From the NCBI GenBank assembly GCA_907164885.2, contig OU015490.1, positions 235,819,122-235,883,121 on the forward strand: a stretch of DNA of 64,000 nt, written 5' to 3'. The notes below the pieces were generated by a model. The model had not been told where the DNA came from, did no database searches, and saw only the letters and a list, made by a program, of their open reading frames with translations. Made by a program: the position numbers and the translations under genes. This stretch comes from Dolomedes plantarius. Its lineage: Eukaryota > Arthropoda > Arachnida > Araneae > Dolomedidae. Shown here piece after piece: positions 37,520-49,522 of the stretch (position 1 is the first letter of the stretch; each line of letters begins with the position of its first letter).

Positions 37520-38107
37520 CCCTTCAGAGGGTGCGGCCGTGTACAAACTCCAGCATTTTCTTAATTTTGAATGATTTTTTTGTACATGTAAGGTTTGAAT
37601 ATTCTAAACAGTTTCTATATATAGCTACACCCTTTCTAATACAGGTCTGATTTTCTGACCCTCGTATTCCTTTCCCTTCATTCTTAGTCGTGATTAAACC
37701 GTGGTAAACCAAGGATCATACTGGATTAGAATACGACAAAAGCAGGAGCTGATGTAGTCGATCAAATGACCAGCTATTACACGGTATCCCGCATATCAAG
37801 AAGATGGACAATATCATTGTTTATTAGGCTTTTTGGCATAATAGGAATCCATTCGCAAGCTGTCCTTAGATCGAATAAACCAGACAGTTTTGAAATAGGC
37901 GATTGTATCTGCATTATTTGGCCTTTAATTTTAAATATATCTCAATACTATCAACATTTTATATCTTGTCATAAAACGAAGAACTTTAATTTTCAATTTG
38001 AAAAAAAAGTTTATTACAGAAGAAATAATTAATGCTGAAAGAGACGTTTCACTTTGTGTCACGCGCGCTTGCTGATGTTCAAAAAAATTAGAGCGCCCGC
38101 TGAAGGG
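37520..38107 (+). mobile_element. piggyBac element, internally deleted
   Basis: TTAA flanks (37516-37519 and 38108-38111). Ends CCCTTCAGAGGGTGCGG and, inverted, CCCTTCAGCGGGCGCTC. Length 588 bases. It contains a piece of piggyBac transposase (next entry), which confirms the superfamily. Confidence 0.88.
37727..37890 (+). pseudogene. piggyBac transposase C-terminal fragment
   Basis: The plus strand reads NTTKAGADVVDQMTSYYTVS, then RISRRWTISLFIRLFGIIGI and HSQAVLRSNKPD. This is the conserved GVD.VDQM...Y...R..RRW...F...L...GINA segment of piggyBac transposases, holding the last catalytic aspartate (in VDQM). A stop precedes it, and the DDE core upstream is deleted. The frame stays open into non-homologous sequence. 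The 62-codon minus frame at 37712-37524 looks like a chance antisense frame over the same gene's remains. Confidence 0.85.
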
Positions 38108-38339
38108 TTAAGGAACATACAAATAAATATAAATTAATTAAATGCAAATAATAATTTATTATGAATTCGTAAAATATAATGGAGCACAAAATAAATTAGA
38201 GTATTTTATAAGCATGGAAAAAAAGCTTTCTTTGATAGTGCCTACTAAATCCTACAATTTTCTGATGCCATTCAACTTAATTTAGATAATTTACTTCCGT
38301 ATTAATCTAATTTTTTTACTTTCACAATTTTAAGATTTT
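38108..38339. other. AT-rich spacer, nothing recognised
   Basis: Short AT-rich stretch without a recognisable feature. Confidence 0.4.
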
Positions 38340-38500
38340 CGAATAGCTAGCGAGCTACTATTTTGAAACAAAGTCTTAGGATTCGAATCCCGCATAGTCA
38401 TGGATGGTCGTATCCGTTTGGTATCATCATTAAGGCTGCGCTGTGTACTAACCCTATTTGATTCGCTCAACTCAGTGCTAACCTATGAAGAAAATGTGTC
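38340..38500 (+). repeat. SINE-like repeat, family 2, with B box
   Basis: GGATTCGAATCCCGC at about 38392 is a strong B box, downstream of TAGCTAGCGAGCTAC. The body CTGTGTACTAACCCTATTTG followed by ATTCGCTCA recurs at 38790-38851 (-), 39220-39300 (+) and 39630-39690 (-). Confidence 0.65.
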
Positions 38501-38709
38501 TACTATTTACAATAATATATATACTCATAAGCAAATAAAAATGGTATTTCCGGATAGCCTGAATGTTTCTGCACCTTGAAACAGAATTCATTTTATAAAT
38601 TTCATCCACCAAAGGAATTTATGAACGTTCAAAACACACTATACTAAATTTTTCCCCGAATAATTTAAATTCTAAAATATTATTTGCATTATTTCAAACA
38701 AAAAATGTC

Positions 38710-38851
38710 CCAAGGTGTAAAATTTCTTCCTTTATTACAGAGTACAATTTTATTATAAAAATCTTTCAATCCAAGTCGGAAATCTTTGGACACATTTTCT
38801 TCATAGTTTAACATTGAGGTGGGCGAATCCAATAGGGTTAGTACACAGAAA
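38710..38851 (-). repeat. Family 2 repeat, minus copy
   Basis: Contains GAGGTGGGCGAATCCAATAG and CCAAGTCGGAAATCTTTGG on plus, the reverse complement of the copy at 39220-39370. The two form an inverted pair with arms of about 145 bases. Confidence 0.8.
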
Positions 38852-39219
38852 CATTAAACAGTAAGTCCTGATCGGTTTATTCCCTTGTGGCAAAAGATTG
38901 GAGTAGAGCTCGTATCTAAACAAATAAATTATTCTATGACGCCACCTTTTAATGGTTTAACAAAACTCGAGCAGACGATCATGTGAATTGGAATGAATCG
39001 ATTAATTAGTGGATTGCGAGTATTGTTAGGTTATTGGGTGGGTGAAAAGCGATATCCAGTGTAGTATATTACAGTTTTACGTATCAGATTGTGTATTTCA
39101 AATATTTCGGAAAAATTCATATGACAGCGAACGGAGTGTTATTGACCAATTTGATTCAGTAGGAATTAAGGATGATATGATTACAATTATCGACAACGTA
39201 CATATATTTTGGTAATCAT

Positions 39220-39370
39220 TTAAGGCTGCTGTGTACTAACCCTATTAGATTCGCTCACCTCAAACTTAAACTATGAAGAAAATGTGTCCAAAGATTTCCG
39301 ACTTGGATTTAAAGATTTTTTTAAAAATTATACTCCGTAATAGAGAAAGGAATTTTACTCCACACCATAG
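39220..39370 (+). repeat. Family 2 repeat, plus copy
   Basis: GTGTACTAACCCTATTAGAT, then AAATGTGTCCAAAGATTTCC and GACTTGGATT, inverted relative to 38710-38851. Confidence 0.8.
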
Positions 39371-39612
39371 GTCCAGGGTTCGATACCACGACTGGTCAAG
39401 GTCAACTCAGCCTTTAATCCCTTGGATGGGTCGATATATGTGGACCAAGCTTGCTTGGGAACTAAACTCTTTTGGTCCCACGTCAGGTTGACCATCTGAC
39501 TGATATATATACTGTATGACACGCCAAGCCCGCGGTCAAGAAAGCGGAGATCGACACCGCCAGCCTTGGTCCACAGCGGACTGTTGTGCCATGAGTTTAG
39601 TTTAGTTTAATT
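39371..39612 (+). repeat. SINE with (TTTAG)n tail
   Basis: GTCCAGGGTTCGATACC holds a B box. The body has CAGCCTTTAATCCCTTGG, TGGGTCGATATATG and AAGCTTGCTTGGGAACTAAA, and the end is GAGTTTAGTTTAGTTTA. This is a different SINE family from the one at 5138. The A box is not clear. Confidence 0.65.
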
Positions 39613-39619
39613 AGTAGAC

Positions 39620-39690
39620 AAATTTTCTCTATACATTAAAATTGAAGTGAGCGAATCCAATAGTGTTAGTATACAACAGCCTTAATTACT
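39620..39690 (-). repeat. Family 2 repeat, short minus copy
   Basis: ATTGAAGTGAGCGAATCC followed by AATAGTGTTAGTATACAACAGCCTT on plus. Confidence 0.7.
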
Positions 39691-41277
39691 CGGGTTGTCA
39701 ATTCATTTGTGTTTCAGCAAGTGCTGCTTATATAAAAATTGCCGAAGTAAAACATTGTACTGAAGTTTGCCAAGCCTGATATTTAGAGCCAAAAAAACCC
39801 TTTAAATCATTCATTTGATTACTCTCTCTCTGCAAAATGAAGATGAGAAAAATGAAGATGATCTCTATTAACAGAAGTTTTGAAACTTTTAAGATTCCAC
39901 AATTGGATTTTTTTTCTGTTCAAAACTACTCATCTTTGTCTTTCTTCAAATATGTTAGAATTTATTAATGACATTTAAACGAAAGTCTCTCGTTAAAAAT
40001 TCGTACAGTACAATTCGAATTATATTTATTTATTTCTTCTTTAAATGTTTTATGGTATAACCTAAAATTTCTGAATTATCAAGCTCCGGTGATCGGCGAT
40101 GCCCATCCACGGGCTAATATCCGACGCCAAGTTTAGTCGCCAGTTTGATCTGTTTCTTATGAAAGAGCTTCTTTTCCGGTTAAAATTTTTCTATAACAGC
40201 CTGTGCTTTAACATTTAATATACTTCATAAAAACATTTTAAGCACACGATGAAAGAAATTTAAAAACGCTTCTCCGCTAACTCAATTCGAATAAATATTG
40301 AGTATACATAGAAGTTTATTACAGTTCAAGGACTATTAAAAGGCATTTTCATCATCATTTGCTTTGAAACACATTTTTCTTTACGCTGTCTAAAGAAGAA
40401 GATAATCAAATTCCTTTTAACTAAGCAAAAGTAAAAATTTCCAGATCGACGTTAAAAACAAACTATCAACTGGCAACAAAGGTGCTGAGTTGTTTCTGTT
40501 CTGGCAAGATTGTGAAACAAAATGAATACTAATGAGTCACCCTAAATATCTGGAAGTCATAGTATAAATAACTCCTTCCTCTCCGAAATATGCGCCAATT
40601 ATGAAATAAGCACAAAAGGTTTTCTTGCTGTTGTGTGGTAATATTGCTGCAGACGCATTTTATGTGCAAGAGGAATTTGCACTCTACAATATAAAATATT
40701 ATTTCAGCCAAACTTCTTTCTTTCGAATAGATATACATTGAATGTATGACAAACAATTTTTCCTAATCTCAAATATAGTACAAGGGATGAAATTCATTTT
40801 GAAGCAGAATATTTTTAATACTGCTGATATACAAACATATTAAAAAGGCATTCATATTATATTTCCAGCAACCGTTTAGAATATAAAAATGAAAATATTG
40901 GAAGAAAATATACGAGCATGAAAATATAACAACGCATGTTTAAAACTATATTTGGTTTCAAGCGCCCACTGAAATTTAAAATGTTGAGCATTTGACTAAA
41001 ATGTAAATGCACCGAGGATTATTTTTGATAAAGTTTGCTCCTTTTAAAAATAATTTTAGGATTAGCTTAATTTAGTTAATTGTTAATCAGCTTAAAAATG
41101 AAATTCACGTCTAATACATTGAAAAATGTATAACTAAAGTTCCGAATAATTTTTTATTTAGATCAGAATGTATCATTACTAGTTTTTAAAAATCGCAAAT
41201 GTGGAAATTGCACGACAGAATCGTCATACATGTTTTACAATTTTTAATAACACTTCCATGTACACACGCACACACAT

Positions 41278-41281
<4 letters not shown>
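39691..41281. other. AT-rich sequence, small GC-richer patch
   Basis: A GC-richer patch at 40083-40150 (GGTGATCGGCGATGCCCATC) has no identified role. No gene supported. Confidence 0.4.

Positions 41282-41330
<49 letters not shown>
41282..41330. repeat. (TA)n microsatellite
   Basis: TA array directly before the mariner left end. Confidence 0.95.
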
Positions 41331-41332
<2 letters not shown>

Positions 41333-42338
41333 ACCTTTGTCCAGAAAGTTCGGTGAATGACGTCATAGTGCTCACGGTCGTAAGTGTTTGCAACCGGGGC
41401 TTACCGTGCAGGACATGTGAAGTCAGATGGTCTCAGCCAGATTCCTAAGCGGGGGCGCTGCGAGTTATCTTATCGTGTGGAAACAGTTCATTGTAGAGTG
41501 AAGGTGTTGTGCGCTTGGTCAAAATTCAAAATGGATCAGCTAACGAATATGCTCTTCTATTTCAAACTTGGAAAATCAGCGAAAGAGACTCATGAAATGC
41601 TGCTAAAAGTTAACGAAGAACGTGCTATCACCGTGAAGTGCGTGTATAAGTGGTTTAAACGCTTCCCAGAAGGGCGGGACACCATTGAAGACTCCCCCGA
41701 AGTGGTCGGCCTGCAACTGCACGCACCCCGGACAACATACAGAAAGTGAAGGAATTGTTGTCCAAGGATCATCGCACGACAGTGCGAATGATAGCGGAGG
41801 AAGTGGGAATTGGTCGTGAGATGGCCCACCTCATACTGATCCTGGATTTGAGTAAACGCAAGCTTTGCTCCCGACATGTGCCTAACACTTTGACGACGGA
41901 ACAAATTCAAATTCGGCTTGACTCCTGTGGAGACTTCATCGACACGGTTAATCGAAAAACAAATTTCCTGAAAACCATTGTCACGGTCGACGAGACCTAG
42001 TACCCTCAAGACAATGCTCGTGGTTTTCTTCGACTCTGAGGGTCTCATCCATAAAGAATAACTCCCTCAGGGCACCAAATTAAATGCCGCTGAGTACGTG
42101 GATATATTGAAACGTCTGCTGCAACGGATCAATCGGGTACGGCCCCAGTACGCCAAGCACGGCAACTGGACCCTGCATCACAAGAATGCCCGGCCAGATA
42201 CTGCTTTTCTGGTGCAGCAATTCCTGGCCAACAGCTGGGTTGTGTCCCAGAATCACCATCCAACTTCACAAATTTGGCGTCCCCGAACTTTTACTTCTTT
42301 TCCAAATTTAAATCAGCCCTGAAGGGCCACAGGTCCAA
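41331..42338 (+). pseudogene. Mariner-like element, decayed and 3' truncated
   Basis: Starts CAACCTTTGTCCAGAAAGTT after TA. The transposase begins at 41531 with MDQLTNMLFYFKLGKSAKET, an HTH (CVYKWFKRFPEGR) and, in another frame from 41746, KELLSKDHRTTVRMIAEEVG then FLKTIVTVDET with the first catalytic D. A stop follows directly. Later pieces read LHHKNARPDTAFLVQQFL, where the usual second D is N, and FPNLNQP. The final catalytic segment should follow, but the sequence stops at the Helitron boundary at 42339. Several frameshifts make it inactive. Confidence 0.85.
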
Positions 42339-43241
<903 letters not shown>

Positions 43242-44335
43242 TTATAGAGAATTCGAGTATAGAGAAATCGATACTTAGACCCTAAAATATTATAGATTAT
43301 GATAAAATCTGTGTAAATAGTAATTATGTTTTGTATCCATGGTAAACAGGAGAAATAATGTATTTATTCCTGTGAGTCAAAATGCATACCTGTTAGTATG
43401 TTTATTACAGATTTTTAATACAAAAATTATTAAATTATAAGTTATTCCTTTACTCAAAAAAATTACTAAACAGAAAAAATATCATGTGTGATTTTCCACT
43501 AAAAATTAGAGTAGCATGTCTCTTACCATCAACAAACGCAGTATTTACTAACATTTAACGTAACATCTCTTGACATCAATTATACACGGTCCTAAAGATT
43601 TAAACACAAATTATAGATTTTAATTCCAGCGCAGGCATTTAAAAACATACTGGTAGACTGCATATTCAGTAATTGAAAATGATGAAAATACTGAATATAA
43701 AACACCTCCTTTAAATCTAAATACTTTGACAGATTTACTGGAAAATCGTTTAGGATTTATCGATCTTGTCTTCTTTATATGCTGTGATGCCATGCGTGAG
43801 TTTAACCCAACCGCAGGACAAACCTGAGGCATATACGTTTCAGAGCATAAATTACCTAAATCCTCTGATGGCAGGATTTAGTAATGAATTCGTAAGCATC
43901 TGTTCATATTTGAAGTTGTCTTTTAGTGGATCTTCATAATTATCCTCGCTTATGAATCCTTTAATGGTTCAACGATAACTGGTTCCATTCATACGTGCAA
44001 ATATTAGAGCCCATGCAATTTTAAAACAAATTTTCCCGTTTTGAAATGCGAAGATGATTTTCAAGTATCGAAAAAAATATAGCTATGTAAATAAGTTTTA
44101 GCGGTTTCAATTTAAAGGATTAATTAGTACCTTTAGATAAATTTATTTGTACTTTATATAAAAACATTTTAATATAAATAGCAATATTAAAACTGTATTG
44201 CAGTAAACAAATATTTCGAATTAGGAAAACAAAATTAAATTTTTATTACAAAGTCTCATTATTTACAAATTTGTTTTTGGGCCCCAAAATTAGCCTTTAG
44301 TGCTTCTTTTACTTACGTCATTGCAAAGACTTTAA
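43242..44335. other. AT-rich sequence, nothing recognised
   Basis: No continuation of the mariner was recognised to the right of the Helitron. No other feature. Confidence 0.4.
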
Positions 44336-44937
44336 CATTAGAAAGACGGGAATTTTTGTCTTGCAAAAAGACTGAAATCCGTCATTTTGACGGTTGAAAG
44401 TAAAATCCAGAATTTAAAATATTTAATGTTTTTTTAAATATGGTTAAAACTTTAATTTTTGAACTATTTCATACCAATATATAATAAATTACTATATATT
44501 TAGATATATTTTATGCAAGTATGCCGAGCTGACAAACTGGTAGGGTTTACCGTAAAAATATATGCATGGTTTGTGCAGTCCTTATTTTTTAACACCAATA
44601 TTTCCAAAGAGCCAATATTTCTGTTAATTGCAAAAGAGGGGAAGAGACTAAAAGTAACTAACATATTCCGGTATTATTTTACAGATATCTGCCTGTTTTT
44701 TATATTGCCATTAAATTGCGGGTTTCTGTCTTAGTAGGTATACAACACATTTTCTCCCACTCTTTACTATAGAATACAATTTTTTAAATGTGTGTGCATA
44801 TTTCGCGTACAATTACAAAAAGTCATAACATTTCAGAAGCCTGAGAACATAAATACAGGCATAAGGCTCAATAGTATGTCCGAAACCGTCAAAATAACGT
44901 CCGAAACCGTCAAAATAAGGCAGCCGTCTTTCTAGTG
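44336..44937 (+). mobile_element. piggyBac-like MITE, copy 2
   Basis: TTAA on both sides (44332-44335 and 44938-44941). Ends CATTAGAAAGACGGGAATTT and, inverted, CACTAGAAAGACGGCTGCC. It runs opposite to copy 1 at 33570. The right end carries a doubled CCGAAACCGTCAAAATAA unit absent from copy 1. The 73-codon frame at 44513-44734 is MITE sequence. Confidence 0.82.
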
Positions 44938-46224
44938 TTAACTCTTTGAGGGACACCATGGTGCAAACGGTGAAATCAAGTTTTTTTTTTTGCCTTGCAT
45001 TCAATGTATTCCAAATAAATGAGCAGAAAAATGGTTAGTTTTGCCATCTGTTATCAGTTTCAAGAAATAAAAATATTTTGCAACCTTTAATTGCAAAATT
45101 TTCAAAGATTCTTTAGGTTAAAAGAAATCGGGGGGAAAATCTGCATCGTGGAAAGGGGGGAGGTTTTTGTCCCTGAAAGTGTTAAATCAGAATTTAAAGA
45201 AATATATCTTTAAAAATTCATATTGCGATGGTGTTACTTAGATTAACGCTTTGCTGTATTCTTCAATATAAACTAACATACCTTTTCATTAAACTTTAGT
45301 TTTATTTAATTTTAAAATCTATTTTATACTTCTTATGTTTATTTCTTTGTTTGAAAGGTCGAAAATTTAATAAATTGCGTAAAATCTCAAATTTTATTGA
45401 TGCTGTCTGAAATGTAAGACTTTTCAATCTCATTAATTCAATGCATTTTGATGAATTTTCCAAATCTGTTACGTCATAAAGTAAACTAATATGAGTAAAG
45501 TTCACAAAAGGTTAACAAAAGACAAGAACGGGGGGGGGGGAGAAAATCCTACGCAAAATCAGTCAGGGTTTTACTGTATGAAAGATATCAAGTCAGGAAT
45601 AAAATCAACCCACTCAAAGTAGATTTTCAAAAATCTATAGAAATTGATATTCCGAATTATCCAGATATCTATTTTTCAAATAGCAAGGAAAAGATCATAG
45701 TTTTGACATTAAACATCAAAATGTTAATATATATGCGGATTTCATGGAATTTTTTTTCTAAAATTTAATGCGCACAGTGAATTATGTTGTGGCATGACTA
45801 ACGAGTATGAAGAAACAAGACTGTTTATTAACCACAAAATTAAAAAGGGATTCCTACGCGTTTAGATCTAACTAATAGTTCCTCCAAAGTCCAAGGAGCA
45901 TTGCTAGGTGTGATTGTCACTATGAATAATTCACGAATGCGATGATCACCAAAATTCTTTCATATAAATAGAGGAGACAACTGAAAATTGTAGATGAACC
46001 GGCGTGGGAAGTCGGGTGAGGATGTATATCATTAGATCGTGAATGGTTATTTTTTTTACCATGCATAATATTTACGCGTTTTCCTTGCCATGGTATAAAT
46101 GTACAAGTATTTCAGCTCTATCTACTAAAAGCAGGGAACAAATAGATGAACTTTGGAAATTAAACCAATGGTAGATATTGGTTCTAATACAACTATTAAA
46201 TGCATACTCAGTAAGTCATATCAT
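44938..46224. other. AT-rich sequence, possible TATA motif
   Basis: TATAAATAGAGGAGACAAC at 45963 looks like a core promoter, but no transcription unit can be shown. A poly-G run lies at 45531. No gene supported. Confidence 0.35.
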
Positions 46225-46560
46225 ACTGACCAGCGGACCGGAAGCACGGTAATGGTTGCAAGTTGCACTTTAGACTGAGGGAGGTGGTTCGAATCCAAAC
46301 AAGTACCACTGTGTGTCTCCGTGTCTTCACCGGGTATGGGAATGTTTAATACGTAGGCTAGAAAGTCCTACCATATGGAATGTGGGTTGGAAGGGGTACA
46401 ACCTCACTAGATGTTGCCCCTGAGGTTGCTTGGACAAAATAGTTGTGCTCTCTTGTTAAGTCAGACACCGACCCTTGTGGTGGCATTAAAAACTAGACCC
46501 TCATTCCTCTACCTACAGTCATCTATGGACCTTCTTTAGAATGTTTCAGAAGTCACATTA
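46225..46560 (+). repeat. SINE, tRNA-headed, plus copy
   Basis: AGCACGGTAATGGTTGC is an A-box-like segment and GTGGTTCGAATCCAAAC the B box. The body (GTAGGCTAGAAAGTCC, GACACCGACCCTTGTGGTGG, ATGGACCTTCTTTAGAATG) matches 3255-3607. The 3' tail is worn. Confidence 0.8.
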
Positions 46561-46643
46561 ATGACACAATACATTAACGAACTATACATGTATTAGGAGA
46601 AGTTGGATAATTTTTATGTACTTCTGCTATTTTTTACAATATA

Positions 46644-47945
46644 CAGAGGCTGTTCACACATTTTTTAGACGATGTATATTGTATTCACAAAACTAAATTA
46701 CATAAAATTCTTGTGTTTTAAATGCTCTATTTGACATCCCTTATTCTGAACTATCTTTCGACACCGCAATTTCCAGGATAATAATGCCTTTTGAAGTGTC
46801 AGAAGAGGTATTCTATCCCATTCCTCCTGAACAGCTTTCCAGAGTCCTGTAAGGGTTTTGGGACGACGTTTGGATAATGCAGATTTTAAAAGTTCGAAAG
46901 TACAAAAATCCATAGGTGATACATCGGGAGATTTAGTAGGGATATCAGTGAAGGGTATGGCCTTGATACCAGTTTTTTGTTCCATTTCTATTAGGAAATT
47001 TACAGTGGATTTTGATGTGCGACTGCTAGCTTTGTCCTGATGGAGTCTCACAGATTGATGGCACTATGGATAAAGCGATAGTATTTCATTCAGAAAAATT
47101 AGCGATAAAATATATTCCTGATAGTATTTGGAGTTAATCTTGACATTTTTTTTCCACTCTCTTTATTTTTAACTTGCCATTATAAGAAAAACCAGCAACA
47201 ATCATGAATCCCTTAGAAAAACTTTCTTTCGATTCTTTGAACCATGTACTTAAATTTTTTTCTCCCCTTTTTTGATAATAAATGGCTCTTTTTTTGTTGC
47301 AATCATTTAAATACGCCCATGATTCATCTATTGTGACAATTGTTTTCCATTTTTCTTTGGATAAGTGTTTCTCATATAGAATTCTGCAGCGTGTCCTGCC
47401 TTCAGCGATATGATTTGGAAGAAGACGATGCACATTGCGTTTTTTCGCTTTCTTAAGTTTTAAATCAACGTTTATCATTTTGTTTACAGTGGACACCGAG
47501 CATTTTAATGATTTTGCAACTGTCCTTTGACTAGGGGGATTTTTTTTTAACATTAAACAACGTACCTTTGCAATAGTCGAAGATGTCCGTTTTTTCCTTG
47601 GATACTTGTTTGGAATTTTTGTCCCACTTGAGGCTCCAATTTGACGTTTTTTTCTTTCTTGTTGACGATATTACCTATCGGCGCTTTAGATATCACAAAA
47701 CCATGACTCTCACATCGTTTTTGGATAACGGAGTATGCATATCGGAAAGAGCATAAATGTAGCCTTCGAACCACTGCTTTGTTAAAAACGCCATTTTGAA
47801 TAAAAACAAAACTTTCAAGCCGCAGACGATAATTTTGACTTTTAAAAACATAGTACAATTGCAATTATTTCTTTTGCAGCAAACGATTTACCAAATAAAC
47901 AACCGCTTACCAAAATCGTCTAAAAAATGTGCGAACAGCCTCTGT
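46644..47945 (-). mobile_element. Mariner-like transposon, DD41D, inactive
   Basis: Ends CAGAGGCTGTTCACACATTT and, inverted, CAGAGGCTGTTCGCACATTT, continuing TTTAGACGAT in both. TA precedes the left end; TG follows the right end. Length 1302 bases. Confidence 0.88.
46698..47793 (-). pseudogene. DD41D mariner-like transposase, frameshifted
   Basis: Starts at the ATG of MAFLTKQWFEGYIYALSDMH (47793). The first frame stops near codon 35. The middle frame (47553-47134) carries the HTH (SQRTVAKSLKCSVSTVNKMI) and the first catalytic D in VTIDESWAYLND. The last frame (47051-46698) has the second D in HQDKASSRTSK and the third in SPDVSPMDFCTF. Between these I count 41 residues, the DD41D spacing reported for rosa/Visitor-type mariners (names from memory). 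The C-terminus, RCRKIVQNKGCQIEHL, is also typical of mariners. Three frames and a lost segment between them make it inactive. Confidence 0.85.
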
Positions 47946-49522
47946 GTATGTAATTTTGATTTCCGCGGTACAAGCGTGTGATGTGATGTACCTATAGGCG
48001 AATTATCAGCATTTTGTTAATATTCTGAAGTCAAACCACCGAAAAACCAGTGGCTGATATGTTTACTATAGGTGATCAGACATTAGTGCTGAGAAAACAA
48101 CAAAAGACAGGATGAGAATAATATGGTGACCAAAAAAAAAATATAAACAACCAGAGGTGGGGGGGGGCATCCATTATAGTAGTTTAAATTTTTTGTAGAA
48201 CCCCGAAAAGTATTTATAGAAAATTCGAGCTGCAGATAATACATATTCAGACAAATCTGTGTCATTTTCCTAATTCTAAGGACAATTAGCCCCTTCCATC
48301 TCGCTCCCGTCAAAATTACGGGGTGAGGTTTCGCTTTCTATTTCTCATGCCCGTGATATTTCCGAGCTGGAGTGTTTAAAAGTAACGCACCAAAAAGATT
48401 AAAGCAATCCATTTCATTTACCCTGAAAAAAATTTATTTCCTATTTTACATACTAGATGGCAACACTAAACGATATATAATGTAATTGGGGATGTTTTGT
48501 TTTATTTTTAAGCCAGGTGTGGCAGATCAAGAAATAAATGGAATCCTCCTTTAGCGTTTTCATAAAAATTATGCAATCGTTAAGGGATTAGTACTCAGGA
48601 ATATTCTGCATATTTGCGCATGGGAAATTTGTTTTTATAAACTATTGAATCGGGAAATATAATGCTTTTATGCCATATGAGAAGCAAACCATTAAACCTT
48701 ATTTCCATTCTACTACTTACAGATGCCTTTAAAATTTTCAGACTTTTACCAGTAGAGTTATCATGAGAGAGACAGAATACAAGATTGCGAAAATCATTAA
48801 ATCACTATCAAAGTGACCCTAAATGGAGTTAAAATACATCTTTTAAACGCAAAGATCTGCTGAAGATATAATGATTTAAAGACCTTGTTTTTTAAAAATC
48901 TATGTTCCCTAAAGATACAGTAAAAGAAAGATGCCTGCCTCAACTACAGAATAGCCTTGTCAATAAATAATAAACAGCATAACATGCAATAACGATGAAT
49001 TTGAATTTAAATTAATAGTTAAGTGCTATTGGATTTCGAAAGTCAACAATCTTGAAATCATTGCGAATCCTGTATTCAAAGTTTACTTTGATGTCTGATT
49101 ACATTAGTTAAAATAAAATTTTTCAATAACTTAACTTCAAAAATATTTACAAAAGATAAGTAAGCATCAGCAAAATTATTCCTACCTTTTTCATAAGTAT
49201 TGAACTTCAGTATTTGTCTGTAAAACTAAGTGAAATATCATCATTTCACAAGAGGAATGACGGTAGTATTTATTGATGACTTTCATTTTGATGTATATAA
49301 ATCTTTGCATAATATAAGGTAAATAATTTCAGTATTGTTTTGCTGCATTTTTTATCATTGTGTGAATACATATTTCCCCCATTTTTAAAACTAAATAAAT
49401 CATACCATCTCTAGGCATTTCATAAATAAATATGCGTTGTGATTTATAAATAAATAAATAAATAAATATACATATATATATATATATATTTATAAATATA
49501 TATTTATTTATTTATATATATA
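47946..49522. other. AT-rich sequence, nothing recognised
   Basis: A mixed TAAA/TA low-complexity tract (49445-49520) leads into the next transposon. No gene supported. Confidence 0.4.

Noticed and set aside
45963..45981. TATAAATAG core promoter
   Set aside because: No transcript, ORF or initiator to support it in an AT-rich background.
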